This document shows positions 25,049 to 34,742 of a stretch of DNA of 64,000 nt, piece by piece (the first letter of the stretch is position 1; every line of letters begins with the position of its first letter). Location of the stretch: the NCBI GenBank assembly GCA_033807775.1, contig CM066327.1:74716795-74780794 (forward strand), given 5' to 3'. The translations under genes and the position numbers were made by a program. A model generated the notes under the pieces. That model was not told where the DNA came from. It made no database searches and was given only the letters and a program-made list of their open reading frames with translations. Source of the stretch: Saussurea involucrata. Lineage: Eukaryota > Streptophyta > Magnoliopsida > Asterales > Asteraceae.

Positions 25049-25403
25049 AGATGAAAACCCTGAGGGAACCGAGAAGCTTACGTCTGTATCTGAGGGGGAG
25101 CAACTCGAAGAAGCTGCTGAAGAATCTGAATCTGAAGCTGAATATGAAGAAGCTGTCGACCTCTCTGACGATGAACCATCATCCAGTGATAAGGGTGATG
25201 ATGACGATGATTATGATGATGACTCCTTTATCGTCAAACATGTTCAGAAGAGTACAACTCTTAAAGGGATTTCGATAAACGAACCTTCAGGGGAGCGGAC
25301 CAAGACAAAGCCTTCAGCGCCTGAAGCTGACAAGGGCAAAGGAAAAGGTGTCGCTGAAGACGATGAAAATCTGATGATCTTGCTTCAAAAGCCGGTTCGT
25401 CGG

Positions 25404-25554
25404 GTACACTACATCTTACTTCCTTACACTGCATCCCTCCTCTATCTATACACATTATCAGCTCTGCTCTCCACAAAAGCCTATACACTTAAACCCATTT
25501 CTTTTCTCTGTTCTACCCAAGTTCTTATTCGTAAGATCGCTGTGTTTCAGCTAG
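25404..25554 (+). other. intron inside SIRE-1 third ORF
   Basis: Donor CGG|GTACAC, acceptor CTAG, 151 bp. Removing it joins the frame ending KPVRR to the one starting SSPLLED. SIRE-3 has the matching intron (50971-51109, 139 bp); both lengths are 1 modulo 3 and both contain stops if retained, so the open frame depends on splicing. Confidence 0.75.
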
Positions 25555-26769
25555 TCCTCTCCCCTGCTTGAGGATTCTGAAGTACAACCAGCTGCTGCTG
25601 AAGAAATAATCCCGGTCTTGGATTTGATCTCTGAGACTGATGAACCTGAAGAACAGCTGCTCTCTCACAAAAATAGACTTTTCTTGGCTCCTCAAAAGCT
25701 GAGTGAAGATGATCAAAGAAGAAGAGAAGAGATGATTAAGAATCTTGAGGCTCAGCGAATCGTCTTGCCTAGTGCTAAAGTTGCTACTCCCAAATTCAAA
25801 ATCTCAAGGCAAGAATATGCTGATCACCTCAGAGATGAACGTTTACTCGCTGATAAAAAGAAAGCTGAAGAAAAAGACAGAGAACTCGCAATCCAGCTTA
25901 CTCAAGAATCAGTCGAAGACCCCAAGCTGAAACGAATTCCCATTCAAGTCCAACGTCAGCTATGGGAAGACGACAAGAAGATCGTTGAAGAAAAGAGAAC
26001 TGTGTCTCAATCTACTTTAATCTGGTGCAAAGAAAAGATACACTTCAGATATCGACCTGCCAGAATCAACAAGGTACATATCACTGGAAAATCAACCCTC
26101 AAAGTTTCAATCGCTGAAATCGAGATATTCAGAGAGAACGGACAGTACGAAAAATTCTATGCTAAAGCCATCACGAAGTACGGTCTCTCTGAATGGTTGG
26201 AGATTAGATTAGCCATCCAGAAGTCTCAATCTAAGTACAAGGATCATTTCGAAAAACTGATAAATCAACAGATCGACTTAGTATCTTCTTGTGTGGATAT
26301 TCCTCCTCCCCCTCCTCTCGCAAATCAGAAAAGAAGGGCCTCTGCAAAGAAAAAGTCTAAACCTTCAGACTCAGGTCCTCTTATACGGAACGAAACAGGT
26401 ATTGGTTTTACTCGTGCTGAAGTTCTTGGTCTAGAACCTGACCTTTCCGCACTTGACACATCTCTTCCTCCTGGTGAGATTTTCATCCCTGGGAAAGTCA
26501 TAAGCAAACCCTATGGGATATTCTTTATTGACTATGGTGGACGACAACGTTTTCAACGTATCTCTGAACTTCCCATCACTCCCATCGAACAGCTGGAAGA
26601 TCTCATCTACTGGTGTGATTTCAAACGCGACATTCAGGCACGACATCTTAAACCCTTGATTTTTGAAGAAGCTCTGAACAAAAAGAATCAAGGAGTAACA
26701 GTTCCTGACTGGATGATTCCCACATCAAAGACCCTTGATGAACTTCTCCTTAAGGAAGAACCTCTATAA

Positions 26770-27040
26770 GCTGATAGGATCGCCTTATTCTTCTATTTTA
26801 TCAGTTATTCTTTTGTACTTGTAATTTATTTCGCTTGTACTTATAATCTTTCCACTTCCCTTTGTAATCAGATACGAAGTTTAAAGAAAGATTTCAGCTA
26901 AAGTACTTTACTCCAACAGTACAGAAAAGATCCCAGAAAACAGTAAAAGGGACAAATATTTTATGAGTTCTTTTTATCCTTATGTTTTCATTAAATAGCA
27001 ATTTTCTCTGTTGCTGTGTCATAATCAAATAGGGGGAGAT
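26770..27040 (+). other. SIRE-1 3' non-coding region and polypurine tract
   Basis: No gene. Ends with AAATAGGGGGAGAT, the plus-strand primer, directly before the 3' LTR. Confidence 0.8.
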
Positions 27041-28022
27041 TGTTGATATAAACTCTCAGTGATTTGATAATGACCCTCTCTTAAATACTTAGTGAAAATT
27101 GTAAGTAAACAATATGTATAAGAGTTTCACTATCGCTGATAAGTACTAAGACCTTACAGTACCGCTGATAGGAACTGTCGCTCTTTAGATTAAACATTCA
27201 GCGAACACTGTTCACCATAATGCTCTGAGCCTGTTCAGTCCTTATGATGATCGCTGATAAGTTAGTTGTTTACTTATGATCCCTGAAGACAAGTTTCACG
27301 TCAACATAGGTTCTACGCTGAAGTCGAATATCAAGCTCAAGAACCAGCGACAAGTCTCCTAATGAACTGATGCGGATCAGCAAAGACTCAGATTTGTCCA
27401 CTCAACGTGAAGTATCAAGTACAAGACTTCAGCTATCGCTGAACTTTGTCATTCACTGATATAGAAAGATAAAGCGCTGAATCAATGAAAGCTGATCATG
27501 AAGTCCTCCATACAAAGTACTTTTGTCTTAACCACCCTTGCACGACTCCGTACGATATGTCAGAAAAGACCCTCCTTATTGTCTGAAATCGTACAACCAC
27601 TCTGATGCTATACTATTCAAGCATGCGACTACTAAGGTTGTCTACAAAGGTCAATGACATACAACCAATGAGCTGCTGCCACGTGTAAAGTATAAACTGT
27701 CATGCATTAAATGCATGCAGTATAAAAGAAGGACCCCAACTTCATTTTTGAAGCACTCAAAAACTCTGGACGAGTCACTCGTAAACTCTGGTCGAGTCAT
27801 CCTTCTTATCTTGAGATAGGTTATTATTAGTCATTTCCTTCTCTTTCTTAGTGCAAGAAACTTAGTGTTCCAACTTGTTTAGATTTAGGTTTATCCTTAA
27901 TCTTGTTCCGCAACAAGCTGTAAATTGTTAATGATTTATCAATAAACAATTTAGAAAAGTAAAATCTGTGTGTTTGTATTCAACCCCCCCTTCTACAAAC
28001 TTGTATAGCCCTTCGGGACCAA
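27041..28022 (+). repeat. 3' LTR of SIRE-1, last bases missing
   Basis: 982 bp, TGTTGATAT to GGGACCAA. The 5' LTR ends GGGACCAACA, so the terminal CA is missing or replaced. TATAAAAG box at 27720-27727. Confidence 0.9.
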
Positions 28023-28235
28023 ATGAGTCTTTTGAGTGTTTGCCGGTTTTAGTAGCTCAGGTGGAGCCTTGGATGTGTTATATGCTTAATTTCGTTTTAT
28101 TTGAGTATGTGTCGGTTTGAGTGTTGGTCTTATGTGTGAAGACTGTTTGATGATTTTGTATTCTTAGTACCTTCGGGACTAATGAACCTTGGTGGGTTAT
28201 ATGCATTGTTGAGTTATAAAAGAGTTGGATATACG

Positions 28236-28266
28236 TATACACACACACACACATATATATATATAT
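28236..28266. repeat. (CA)n(TA)n microsatellite
   Basis: Alternating CA then TA dinucleotides in the putative gypsy LTR. Confidence 0.9.
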
Positions 28267-28641
28267 AGATGCATATATGATTTGACTTAATTGGGAAGGT
28301 GGCAATGAAGGGGTTGTGAGATTATCATGCCTCGGAGCGTGTGTTTGCATGATGTGGGTTAGATGCATTTTATTTGCATGAGTTTATGTTGATAAACGAT
28401 CATTAGATCTTTTAAGCAGAGGGCTCGGTTTTGGACTCGGATGAGTCTTGATGGCATTCGCCCGATTTTAATAAGCTCGACGTGGGCTTGGGGTTTGAAT
28501 TGCATTATATTTGAGATTTACATGATTTGAATGCATTGGTTATTCTTTTAGGGTTATGTATTTATATTTAAGTCGAGTAAGCGTGTGTTGGATGGTGGGT
28601 TTCCCAAGGTAAAGATCCAGTAGGATTGAACTTGGTGGTTT

Positions 28642-28845
28642 GGACTAAAGACCTAGTTTGGTTGATGCCAGAGACGGACTAAAGACCTAGTTTGGTTGAT
28701 GTCGGAGACGGACTAAAGACCTAGTTTGGTTGATGTCGGAGATGGGCTAAAGACCTAGTTTGGTTGATGACAGAGATGGACTAAAGACCCGGTTTGGGTT
28801 GATGTCTAAAACTGACTAGAGACCGAGGGATGGTTGATGTCATGT
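28642..28845. repeat. 34-bp tandem repeat, about six units
   Basis: Units begin GGACTAAAGACCTAGTTTGG and end in GTTGATG plus 9-10 variable bases. The first three are nearly identical and the later ones are degenerate. Confidence 0.9.
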
Positions 28846-29536
28846 GTTTCCCGTCCATGAAGCTTACTTGTGTTTATTAATTGTGGTTTAATTTATGTGT
28901 TTGTCACATTCGATGAAATCGGGTCTCCCCCGTCACCGAAGGGTGTTGTTTTCGGGTATTTTGTTATCCGCGTTGTCGATGTTATATTATATGCGTATGG
29001 TATTTGAAGGATTATTATTTATTTATCTATTGAGTGAGTTTTGGATTTGAGTCCGTTGCAGAGAAATGATTTTCATTGGAAGTTTTCCTCACAGGAATTG
29101 TGTGCGTTTGGAAATTGGGTTGTCGTGTATTTTATACAAACCCTTTGGAAATCATAAATCTAAGTTGAACCTTTTGGTCCATCAAATGCTTTGCTCATGA
29201 TGTAAACTCTTGAACTCACTAGGCGTTAGCCTAACCTTTTTATTTGTCAGCATGTGCAATAAGTTCAGGTTGGGAATAGCTTTAGCTACACTGTGAAGTG
29301 ATGAGTGCTAGTAGAGTGCGTGAGAAGTGAGATGCTTAGCGAAGTCTTCCGCACTTATTGGGATTAGCAACTTGTAATTGGGTTAAGTAACACCCGCCTT
29401 GAGTTGTTAGTTGTTTAATTTGCGATGTTTAAACTTTGAGGTATTTTCAAGGATGATATGTAGAAATGATTTTATCATCTTTTAGTTATTTTATTGAAAT
29501 TAAAGTTAGTTGCTCGTTCCAATTTTGAGGGTGTTA

Positions 29537-31097
29537 CAAAAATCAACCAAAAAACTTAAAAATCCCCTCAAGGCAGAATCCAGCTAAAAACACATCGAAC
29601 GAATTTGCGGGTATTTAATCCAATTTAAAGGTGCACCCGTCTAGGAAAAATCATAGGTTCGCCATTGAAACATTGTATGAAAAAATAACAATTTTATTAA
29701 TTTAAAGATCAAACAAAAAATATTTTCAAGGCATGATATATTATAACACATAACAAGGATAGAACTTGAAACGTTTAAAGAGGGAGAGAACGAAAAAGAG
29801 AGAAAACGTGTGATATTTTAATTTCTTATTGATTGTATATCGCAATATGTTCACGTCCTATCGACATTTCTAATGTATGAAAAATGTTCACCACAATTAA
29901 CTAACAATTGATCTTGTAGTTCCCAAGAAAACATCCAGAATTCAAATATGAACAAAGCAATACAACAATGCGACAATACATGTCTAGCTAAACATCGATG
30001 ATCCATCAACAATAAACAAATCAACTATACAAGCAAAAGTATACCTATGCACACAAAACGAGATGCCACGATTTAGTATGGTCCAATTATCGGTGTGATA
30101 GTGTACAAATCATGGGATGATAGAAAAAGAGAGAGGATAGAGGGAGAGAGAGAGAGATCTTAATAATCCGATGGGAGTGACAAAAACTAACAAGAGCACA
30201 AATGCACATAGGTAGTCCAAATAACGTTTAGGGCTTGCTTGTTATTCTAGTAAACAGTGGTTAAGAATGGCAACACAAGTAATGACCAACGAATTAACTT
30301 GGTTGATTTTTTGTATCGCCCTAGGTTGGCAAGTGAGTCTGGCATTGCCATTTGGATCGCCCATTCCCATTTAAGCACTTCGTGAGTTGGTTCGGTGATT
30401 TACACGGGCTTCTAGTTGATTATGTATCAATGTACTGAGAACTATAAAATATTATTAACTGGCGATGTGACCTAGTTGGTTTTATGTTTTCTTCTTTAAA
30501 ACAACTCAATCGTTGAAAAACTATCAAAGCAGAGGTATGTACGACTTTAGCCATGATTTGGACGAGCCAAGGAAAGTGATCACGACTTTAGTTGCCATTT
30601 TAGACTTCGTGCACACGTGACTTTAGTCACAACACTTGGTCACGAACACCTAATTTTGAGTCCTAACTCCCATTTGATGGTTTCATCTTCCATGGTATAT
30701 AATCTCATATGGAAACCTTTGTTATGACACTTTAACATACATATCTCTCAAATACGAGGAGAGAAGGAGGACATATTGTTGGAGCTATGTTCATGTTTCT
30801 TCAATTTATTAGGTTTTTTAACTTGTAGGGTTAGTATTTGATTTCGTAGTTAAACTTTTTCATTATAGCAATGCGTTTGTTACCATTTGAAGTTCATATT
30901 TGTGGGGCCTGTTGATTTGTGGTATTTTACACACCCTTATATGTGTGATACTTGATACCATAAGCAAGTATACAATGTGGTACAATATCGTCTCTCAAGT
31001 AATAATGTGATATATATATATATATATATATATATCGAATATCGTCCATGAAGATTGGAGAGAAAGCGTAGTAAAAGTTGATTAAAGAAAAGATTTC
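29537..31097. other. AT-rich non-coding region
   Basis: No supportable gene or element. A GA-rich run (30127-30157) and a (TA)n microsatellite (31010-31035) are the only clear structures. Confidence 0.6.
31010..31035. repeat. (TA)n microsatellite
   Basis: Thirteen TA units by eye. Confidence 0.9.
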
Positions 31098-31527
31098 AGA
31101 CGGCGAGTATGAAGAATTTTTTTGAGTTGGTGTTAACAGTAATAGAAAAAACATAATGTAAGAGAAGCATGAGTGTAAGACTTGTGGTGAGGAATAAACA
31201 CAATTCCAGTAGACAATGTTTAGTGTAAGACTTGGGCAACCTTGAATGTTTTTGGCATGTAATTTGAGTCTCCCAAGTGGATCTAGGCTTCTCTAAGACT
31301 CCCAAAATTTCATTAAGCTTGGCTTCAGAGGTTGTATTCAACAACTTTTCAAAGTCAGTATTGGGAGGGGGAGAGAGGCCTAACAAAGTGTTGATGGCCA
31401 AGTCATAAATAAAGACTTATACCCCTACCTTAATCACGGTGCTACTGCATACAAAAATCCTCAACATAAATTTCTCGCACTAGAGTCAAGTGATAAGAGA
31501 TTTATACCTCGCACAATTTAGACCAAC
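31098..31527 (-). pseudogene. 3' part of an unrecognised decayed gene split by the SIRE stack
   Basis: On the minus strand the frame contains AINTLLGLSPPP, LLNTTSEAKLNEIL and LPKSYTKHCLLE, with stops and a frameshift upstream. It would continue from 61505-62259 if the 30 kb insertion were absent; the CCAAC duplication marks the break. The blocks look protein-like (helical, no low complexity) and resemble transposon-associated plant proteins, but I cannot name the family. Confidence 0.5.
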
Positions 31528-32231
31528 TGTTGGTCCCGAAGGCCTATACAAGTTTGTAGAAGGGGGGGGGGGGTTGAATACAAACACACATATTTTACTT
31601 TTCTAAATTGTTTATTGATAAATCATTAACAATTTACAGCTTGTTGCGGAAACAAGATTAAGGATAAACCTAAATCTAAACAAGTTGGAACACTAAGGTT
31701 TCTTGCACTAAGAGAGATAAGGAAATTACTAATAATAACCTATCTTGAGATAAGAGATTGAACTTGTCCAGAGTTAGCAAGTTACTTCAAAAGAAGTGGG
31801 TTCATCTCTTTATATACTGCATGCATTTAATGCAAGTCAGTATACACTTTACACGTGTCATCAGCTGGTTGGTTGTATGTCATTGACCTTGGTTGACAAC
31901 CTTAGTAGCCGCATGGATGAACAGTGTAGTATCAGAGTGGTTGTACGATTTCAGACAGTCAGAGGTTCTTTTCTGACATTTCGTACGGAGTCGTGCAAGG
32001 GGGGGTTAAGACAAAAGTACTTTGTACGGAGGACTTCATGATCATCTTTCGTTGATTCAGCGATTATCATTTTCTATTCAGCGAATGATAAAGTTCAGCG
32101 ATAGCTGAAGTCTTGTACTTGATACTTCACGTTGAGTGGACAAATCTGAGTCTTCGCTGATCCGCATCAGTTCATTAGGAGACTTGTCGCTGGTTCTTGA
32201 GCTTGATCTTCGACTTCAGTGTAGAACCTTT
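31528..32231 (-). repeat. SIRE-3 3' LTR, first piece
   Basis: Reads TGTTGGTCCCG on the plus strand; has a run of 12 G (31562-31573), a TATATAAAG box on the minus strand near 31810-31820 and the ATGCATT palindrome. Cut at CCTTT by SIRE-2; continues at 49176. Confidence 0.93.
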
Positions 32232-33344
32232 TGTTAGTCCCAGATGGCTTAACAAGTATTGTAGAAGGGGGGGTTGAATACAATACACAAAAATTTCACA
32301 ATTTTAATTCTTAAATTTGAAAAACTTTCAAAAGAATTACACACAGAAAACTTAAGATTGTTGCGGAAAAGAACAGATAAACTATTCTAACAATCTTACA
32401 CAAAGTATACAACAAAACAACTAAGAACACTAAGAGCAAAGCTATTGAGTTTTAAGGCTTAAAAGAAGGTTTCTTGCACTGAGAGAATTTCTTTTAAAAG
32501 CGTGAGGATTGCATGAAGAGCACTTCTCCTTTTATAGTGCCAAGGAGTGCCCAAGCATTAAATGCTTGGGACACTTGTCATCTTCACATATGCTGATAAT
32601 GTTGACTTCAGGAGAACTGTGAAGTCCTTGTCACTTTTCACTAGGTGCAGACAGAGTAGCTTGAGCAGATAATATAGACCTTAGTTGAAGGTGGATAAAA
32701 AGACAAACTGTCACTTTTCTCTGCTGGAGGATATTGTCCCATAATAAATGATCTTCTGTCTTGAGCCTTTAGCACCGAAGTGGTTTCCACCGAGATTTGA
32801 CAAGTCTTCGGTGGAAAGAAGACTAGTCCACCGAAGTTGCAAGCAGGATTCGGTGGTAACTAGTCCACCGAAATTACGAGCATGTTTCGGTGGTGAGAGG
32901 ACCACCGAAATTACAAGTATATTTCGGTGGTGAGAGGACCACCGAAGTTACATGTATATTTCGGTGGTGAGAGGACCACCGAAGTTACATGTATATTTCG
33001 GTGGTGAGAGGACCACCGAAGTTACATGTATATTTCGGTGGTGAGAGGAGCACCGAAAGGGTCATCGGTGGGAGAAGGCCACCGAAGATGTCCTATAACT
33101 TCGGTGGAGAGAAGGCCACCGAAATGTCAAGGGATTTCGGTGGTGATGACTTGTTTGAAAGTTGCCGAGAGTCTTCTATTTTCCACAAGTAGAGAGTCTT
33201 CAAGCTTGGTTTCGGTTGATCTTCGACTTCACCGAACATTTGCTATCTTGTACAAGTCATTCAAAGAACTGAACTAAAATATTCTAAGTAGGAGTTTTAG
33301 GGAAAACATCGGTGAGTCAATTTCAAATCCTTGGTGACCCAACA
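32232..33344 (-). repeat. 3' LTR of SIRE-2
   Basis: 1113 bp. On the minus strand it has the perfect 10-bp inverted repeat CCCAAGCATT-A-AATGCTTGGG (32550-32570) followed by TATAAAAG (32529-32536). 32773-33143 is filled with TTCGGTGG/CCACCGAA words. Confidence 0.95.
32773..33143. repeat. CCACCGAA inverted-word array in SIRE-2 LTR
   Basis: 17 exact copies of TTCGGTGG or its complement in ~370 bp, plus near matches. Between 32886 and 33055 a 36-bp unit repeats about 4.5 times: TTCGGTGG, 8 nt, CCACCGAA, 12 nt; each unit is a potential hairpin. The other LTR carries the same array at 48604-48974. Confidence 0.95.
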
Positions 33345-33643
33345 ATCTCCCCCTATTTGAATTTGAGCTCCTTATCTTAGAATATTCAAGAGTAAATAAA
33401 AGCAAGTGCGTTTTTGACCCTTTTTACTCTTTTGGGTTCTTTTCACATAGACCATTCTTTTTGATCTTTTTGACCTTTTTCTTTTGTATGTGTATGTATA
33501 CTATGTACAGTATTTACAGGTAACGAAGAAATGAAGTATGTACGGAAATAAAATTCAAATAGAGATACTTGTATTAAGATAAGTTCTCGTACAATTTTTA
33601 CAAAAAGAGAAATTGACTTTTACAAGTACTAAATGGAGAGAAC
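33345..33643 (-). other. SIRE-2 3' non-coding region and polypurine tract
   Basis: Minus-strand AAATAGGGGGAGAT at 33345-33358 next to the LTR. No gene. Confidence 0.85.
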
Positions 33644-34276
33644 TTACTTCTTTGAGGTTTTGCGGCTCTTGATTTCATCCAGTAAGTTTCTATAGAACGG
33701 TTGAGCTTCGGGGATGTTCGGAAAGAGGTTGTGAATGCCTTCCAGAAATATGGTATCGGCTATGGACATCTGGGCAAATCTGAAGAATGCCCGACGACCG
33801 AGACCGTCGTTGAAGAATAATCCTGGTATTGGTGAGAGGCTCAAGGTTGTGGTAGGATAGGGAACAGAGGTGGGAATGGTAAGGTTAAGATTGCTTACAT
33901 TTGGGATTTTACCTTCTCTTGCCATTTCCTTGAAGACTGAGTCAGGAGGATTTTTGACTTTGGGGAGGATGATCTTCTCTTTCAGAGACAGCAGTTTGGC
34001 TCTTTCTTCGGTGGAGAGAATGATGTTATGTTTTCTTTTGATCTCCTTCATCTTATTCATTAGACCATCAATGTATTTGACAAAGATGTCTTTCCTTGGA
34101 TTTGGACTCCTGACGAGGTGTTGAGTGATTTCATACCATTCCGAGAGACCGAAGAGTTGGAGATGGCTTTCTTTCACACTCTTCATCGAACCATCTTCCC
34201 AGTTAATAATCAATCTGATGTCTTGAGGATTTGCCTTGGAGGTGGCAATCTTTACTGAAGAGATTTGTGACCTATA
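33644..34276 (-). CDS. SIRE-2 third ORF, C-terminal part (split by gypsy)
   Basis: C-terminal ~210 codons of the SIRE-2 envelope-like protein, in frame with 39817-42487 once the gypsy element and one copy of its TATA target duplication are discounted (about 1099 aa in all). It has the LSEW.EI block and a C-terminal GLFFNDGLGRRAFFRF block; both have counterparts in exon 2 of SIRE-1 and SIRE-3 (LSEWLEI; GIFF-DY-G--FQRI), so the domain is conserved across families. Ends in a Lys/Arg-rich tail. No membrane segment seen. In the present genome this part lacks a start, so the gene is disrupted. Confidence 0.85.
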   Translation of the reverse strand, partial: YRSQISSVKIATSKANPQDIRLIINWEDGSMKSVKESHLQLFGLSEWYEITQHLVRSPNPRKDIFVKYIDGLMNKMKEIKRKHNIILSTEERAKLLSLKEKIILPKVKNPPDSVFKEMAREGKIPNVSNLNLTIPTSVPYPTTTLSLSPIPGLFFNDGLGRRAFFRFAQMSIADTIFLEGIHNLFPNIPEAQPFYRNLLDEIKSRKTSKK

Positions 34277-34713
34277 TGTGACGACCCGCCAAACGTGAGA
34301 CGGATTTCCCGAAGGTTCACCGAAATCCGGAACCTTCTACACTACTCAAGAAGCATGGAGGAACTTGTGGAATCTTTTCTAGAAGACTCTCCATGGAAGG
34401 AGGTAGAAGCCTCTTGTAGATAGCACCTTACTAGATAAATCTAGAATACTCCATGTACATATCTAGATAGTTGTTCTCTAGAATGTTCCCTAGAGTAGTA
34501 TAAATAGGTAGTGGCCTCATTTGGCACAACACACCTCAAAACATTCTTCTAAGCTCTCTTGTAAGTTCTCTTAAGCAATATAAGTTTCATTTGCATTCCA
34601 ACAATCTCTTGTGTTCTCTTTACTTGCCTTAATCGTTGGTTGTTTCGGGAGTTTGGCTGACTTAGTTCGAGAACTAAGGCCGCACGCGATCTTGTAGAGA
34701 CAAGTTCGTGACA
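34277..34713 (+). repeat. 5' LTR of chromovirus
   Basis: TGTGACGACCCG to GTGACA; TATA box TATAAATA at 34499-34506. Confidence 0.95.
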
Positions 34714-34715
34714 TT

Positions 34716-34727
34716 TGGTATCAGAGC
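34716..34727 (+). other. primer-binding site of chromovirus
   Basis: TGGTATCAGAGC two bases after the LTR; initiator-Met tRNA type. Confidence 0.9.
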
Positions 34728-34742
34728 AGGTCGATTGAAGGC

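Larger units (their letters stand above)
23510..26769 (+). pseudogene. SIRE-1 third ORF (envelope-like), deleted and TRIM-interrupted
   Basis: Large ORF downstream of pol, usually called envelope-like in SIRE elements; its function is not established. N-terminal domain 23510-24070 (LSQFW block) matches SIRE-3. About 1.2 kb present in SIRE-3 is missing at ~24070-24170, where a repeated GATGGTTCTCTTGGTGACTT segment marks a rearrangement. A coiled-coil-like stretch (24105-24404), Glu-rich region and TRIM insertion (24679-25048) follow. Exon 1 ends at 25403 and exon 2 runs 25555-26769 with charged helical segments, a PPPPPL run and a C-terminal GRQRF block. I see no signal peptide or membrane segment. 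Acidic and low-complexity stretches are typical of this class. Confidence 0.8.
15758..28022 (+). mobile_element. SIRE-1: SIRE/Maximus-type Ty1/copia element, decayed
   Basis: About 12.3 kb: 5' LTR 15758-16743, primer site 16746-16757, gag, pol, a third (envelope-like) ORF, polypurine tract 27027-27040, 3' LTR 27041-28022. The LTRs differ at roughly 3% of positions by eye, the oldest pair in the window. The third ORF after pol and the long Gag place it in the SIRE/Maximus lineage. Base pairs GAAGC precede it, but no matching duplication follows, and the 3' LTR lacks its last bases, so the 3' flank was lost or rearranged. Confidence 0.92.
28023..29536 (+). mobile_element. probable truncated Ty3/gypsy LTR
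   Basis: Non-coding, moderately GT-rich, ends GAGGGTGTTACA, a common end of plant gypsy LTRs. It contains a 34-bp tandem repeat and a stretch (AACTCACTAGGCGTTAGCC, ~29214) resembling the LTR interior of Tekay-type elements. No internal region, primer site or partner LTR is present. Identification is inference from general LTR character. Confidence 0.45.

Noticed and set aside
24795..25571. 258-aa ORF starting inside the TRIM
   Set aside because: Fusion of TRIM LTR, the acidic part of the third ORF and unspliced intron; not a native protein.
28642..28845. Possible CRISPR-like array
   Set aside because: Contiguous 34-bp tandem repeats without spacers, in a plant LTR.
31562..31573. Poly-G run as a special signal
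   Set aside because: Present as 11 G in the other LTR and as C runs in SIRE-1; ordinary homopolymer length variation.
32748..33277. Plus-strand ORFs in the LTR array (also 48579-49108)
   Set aside because: By-products of the CCACCGAA repeats; same in both LTRs, no start context or family.
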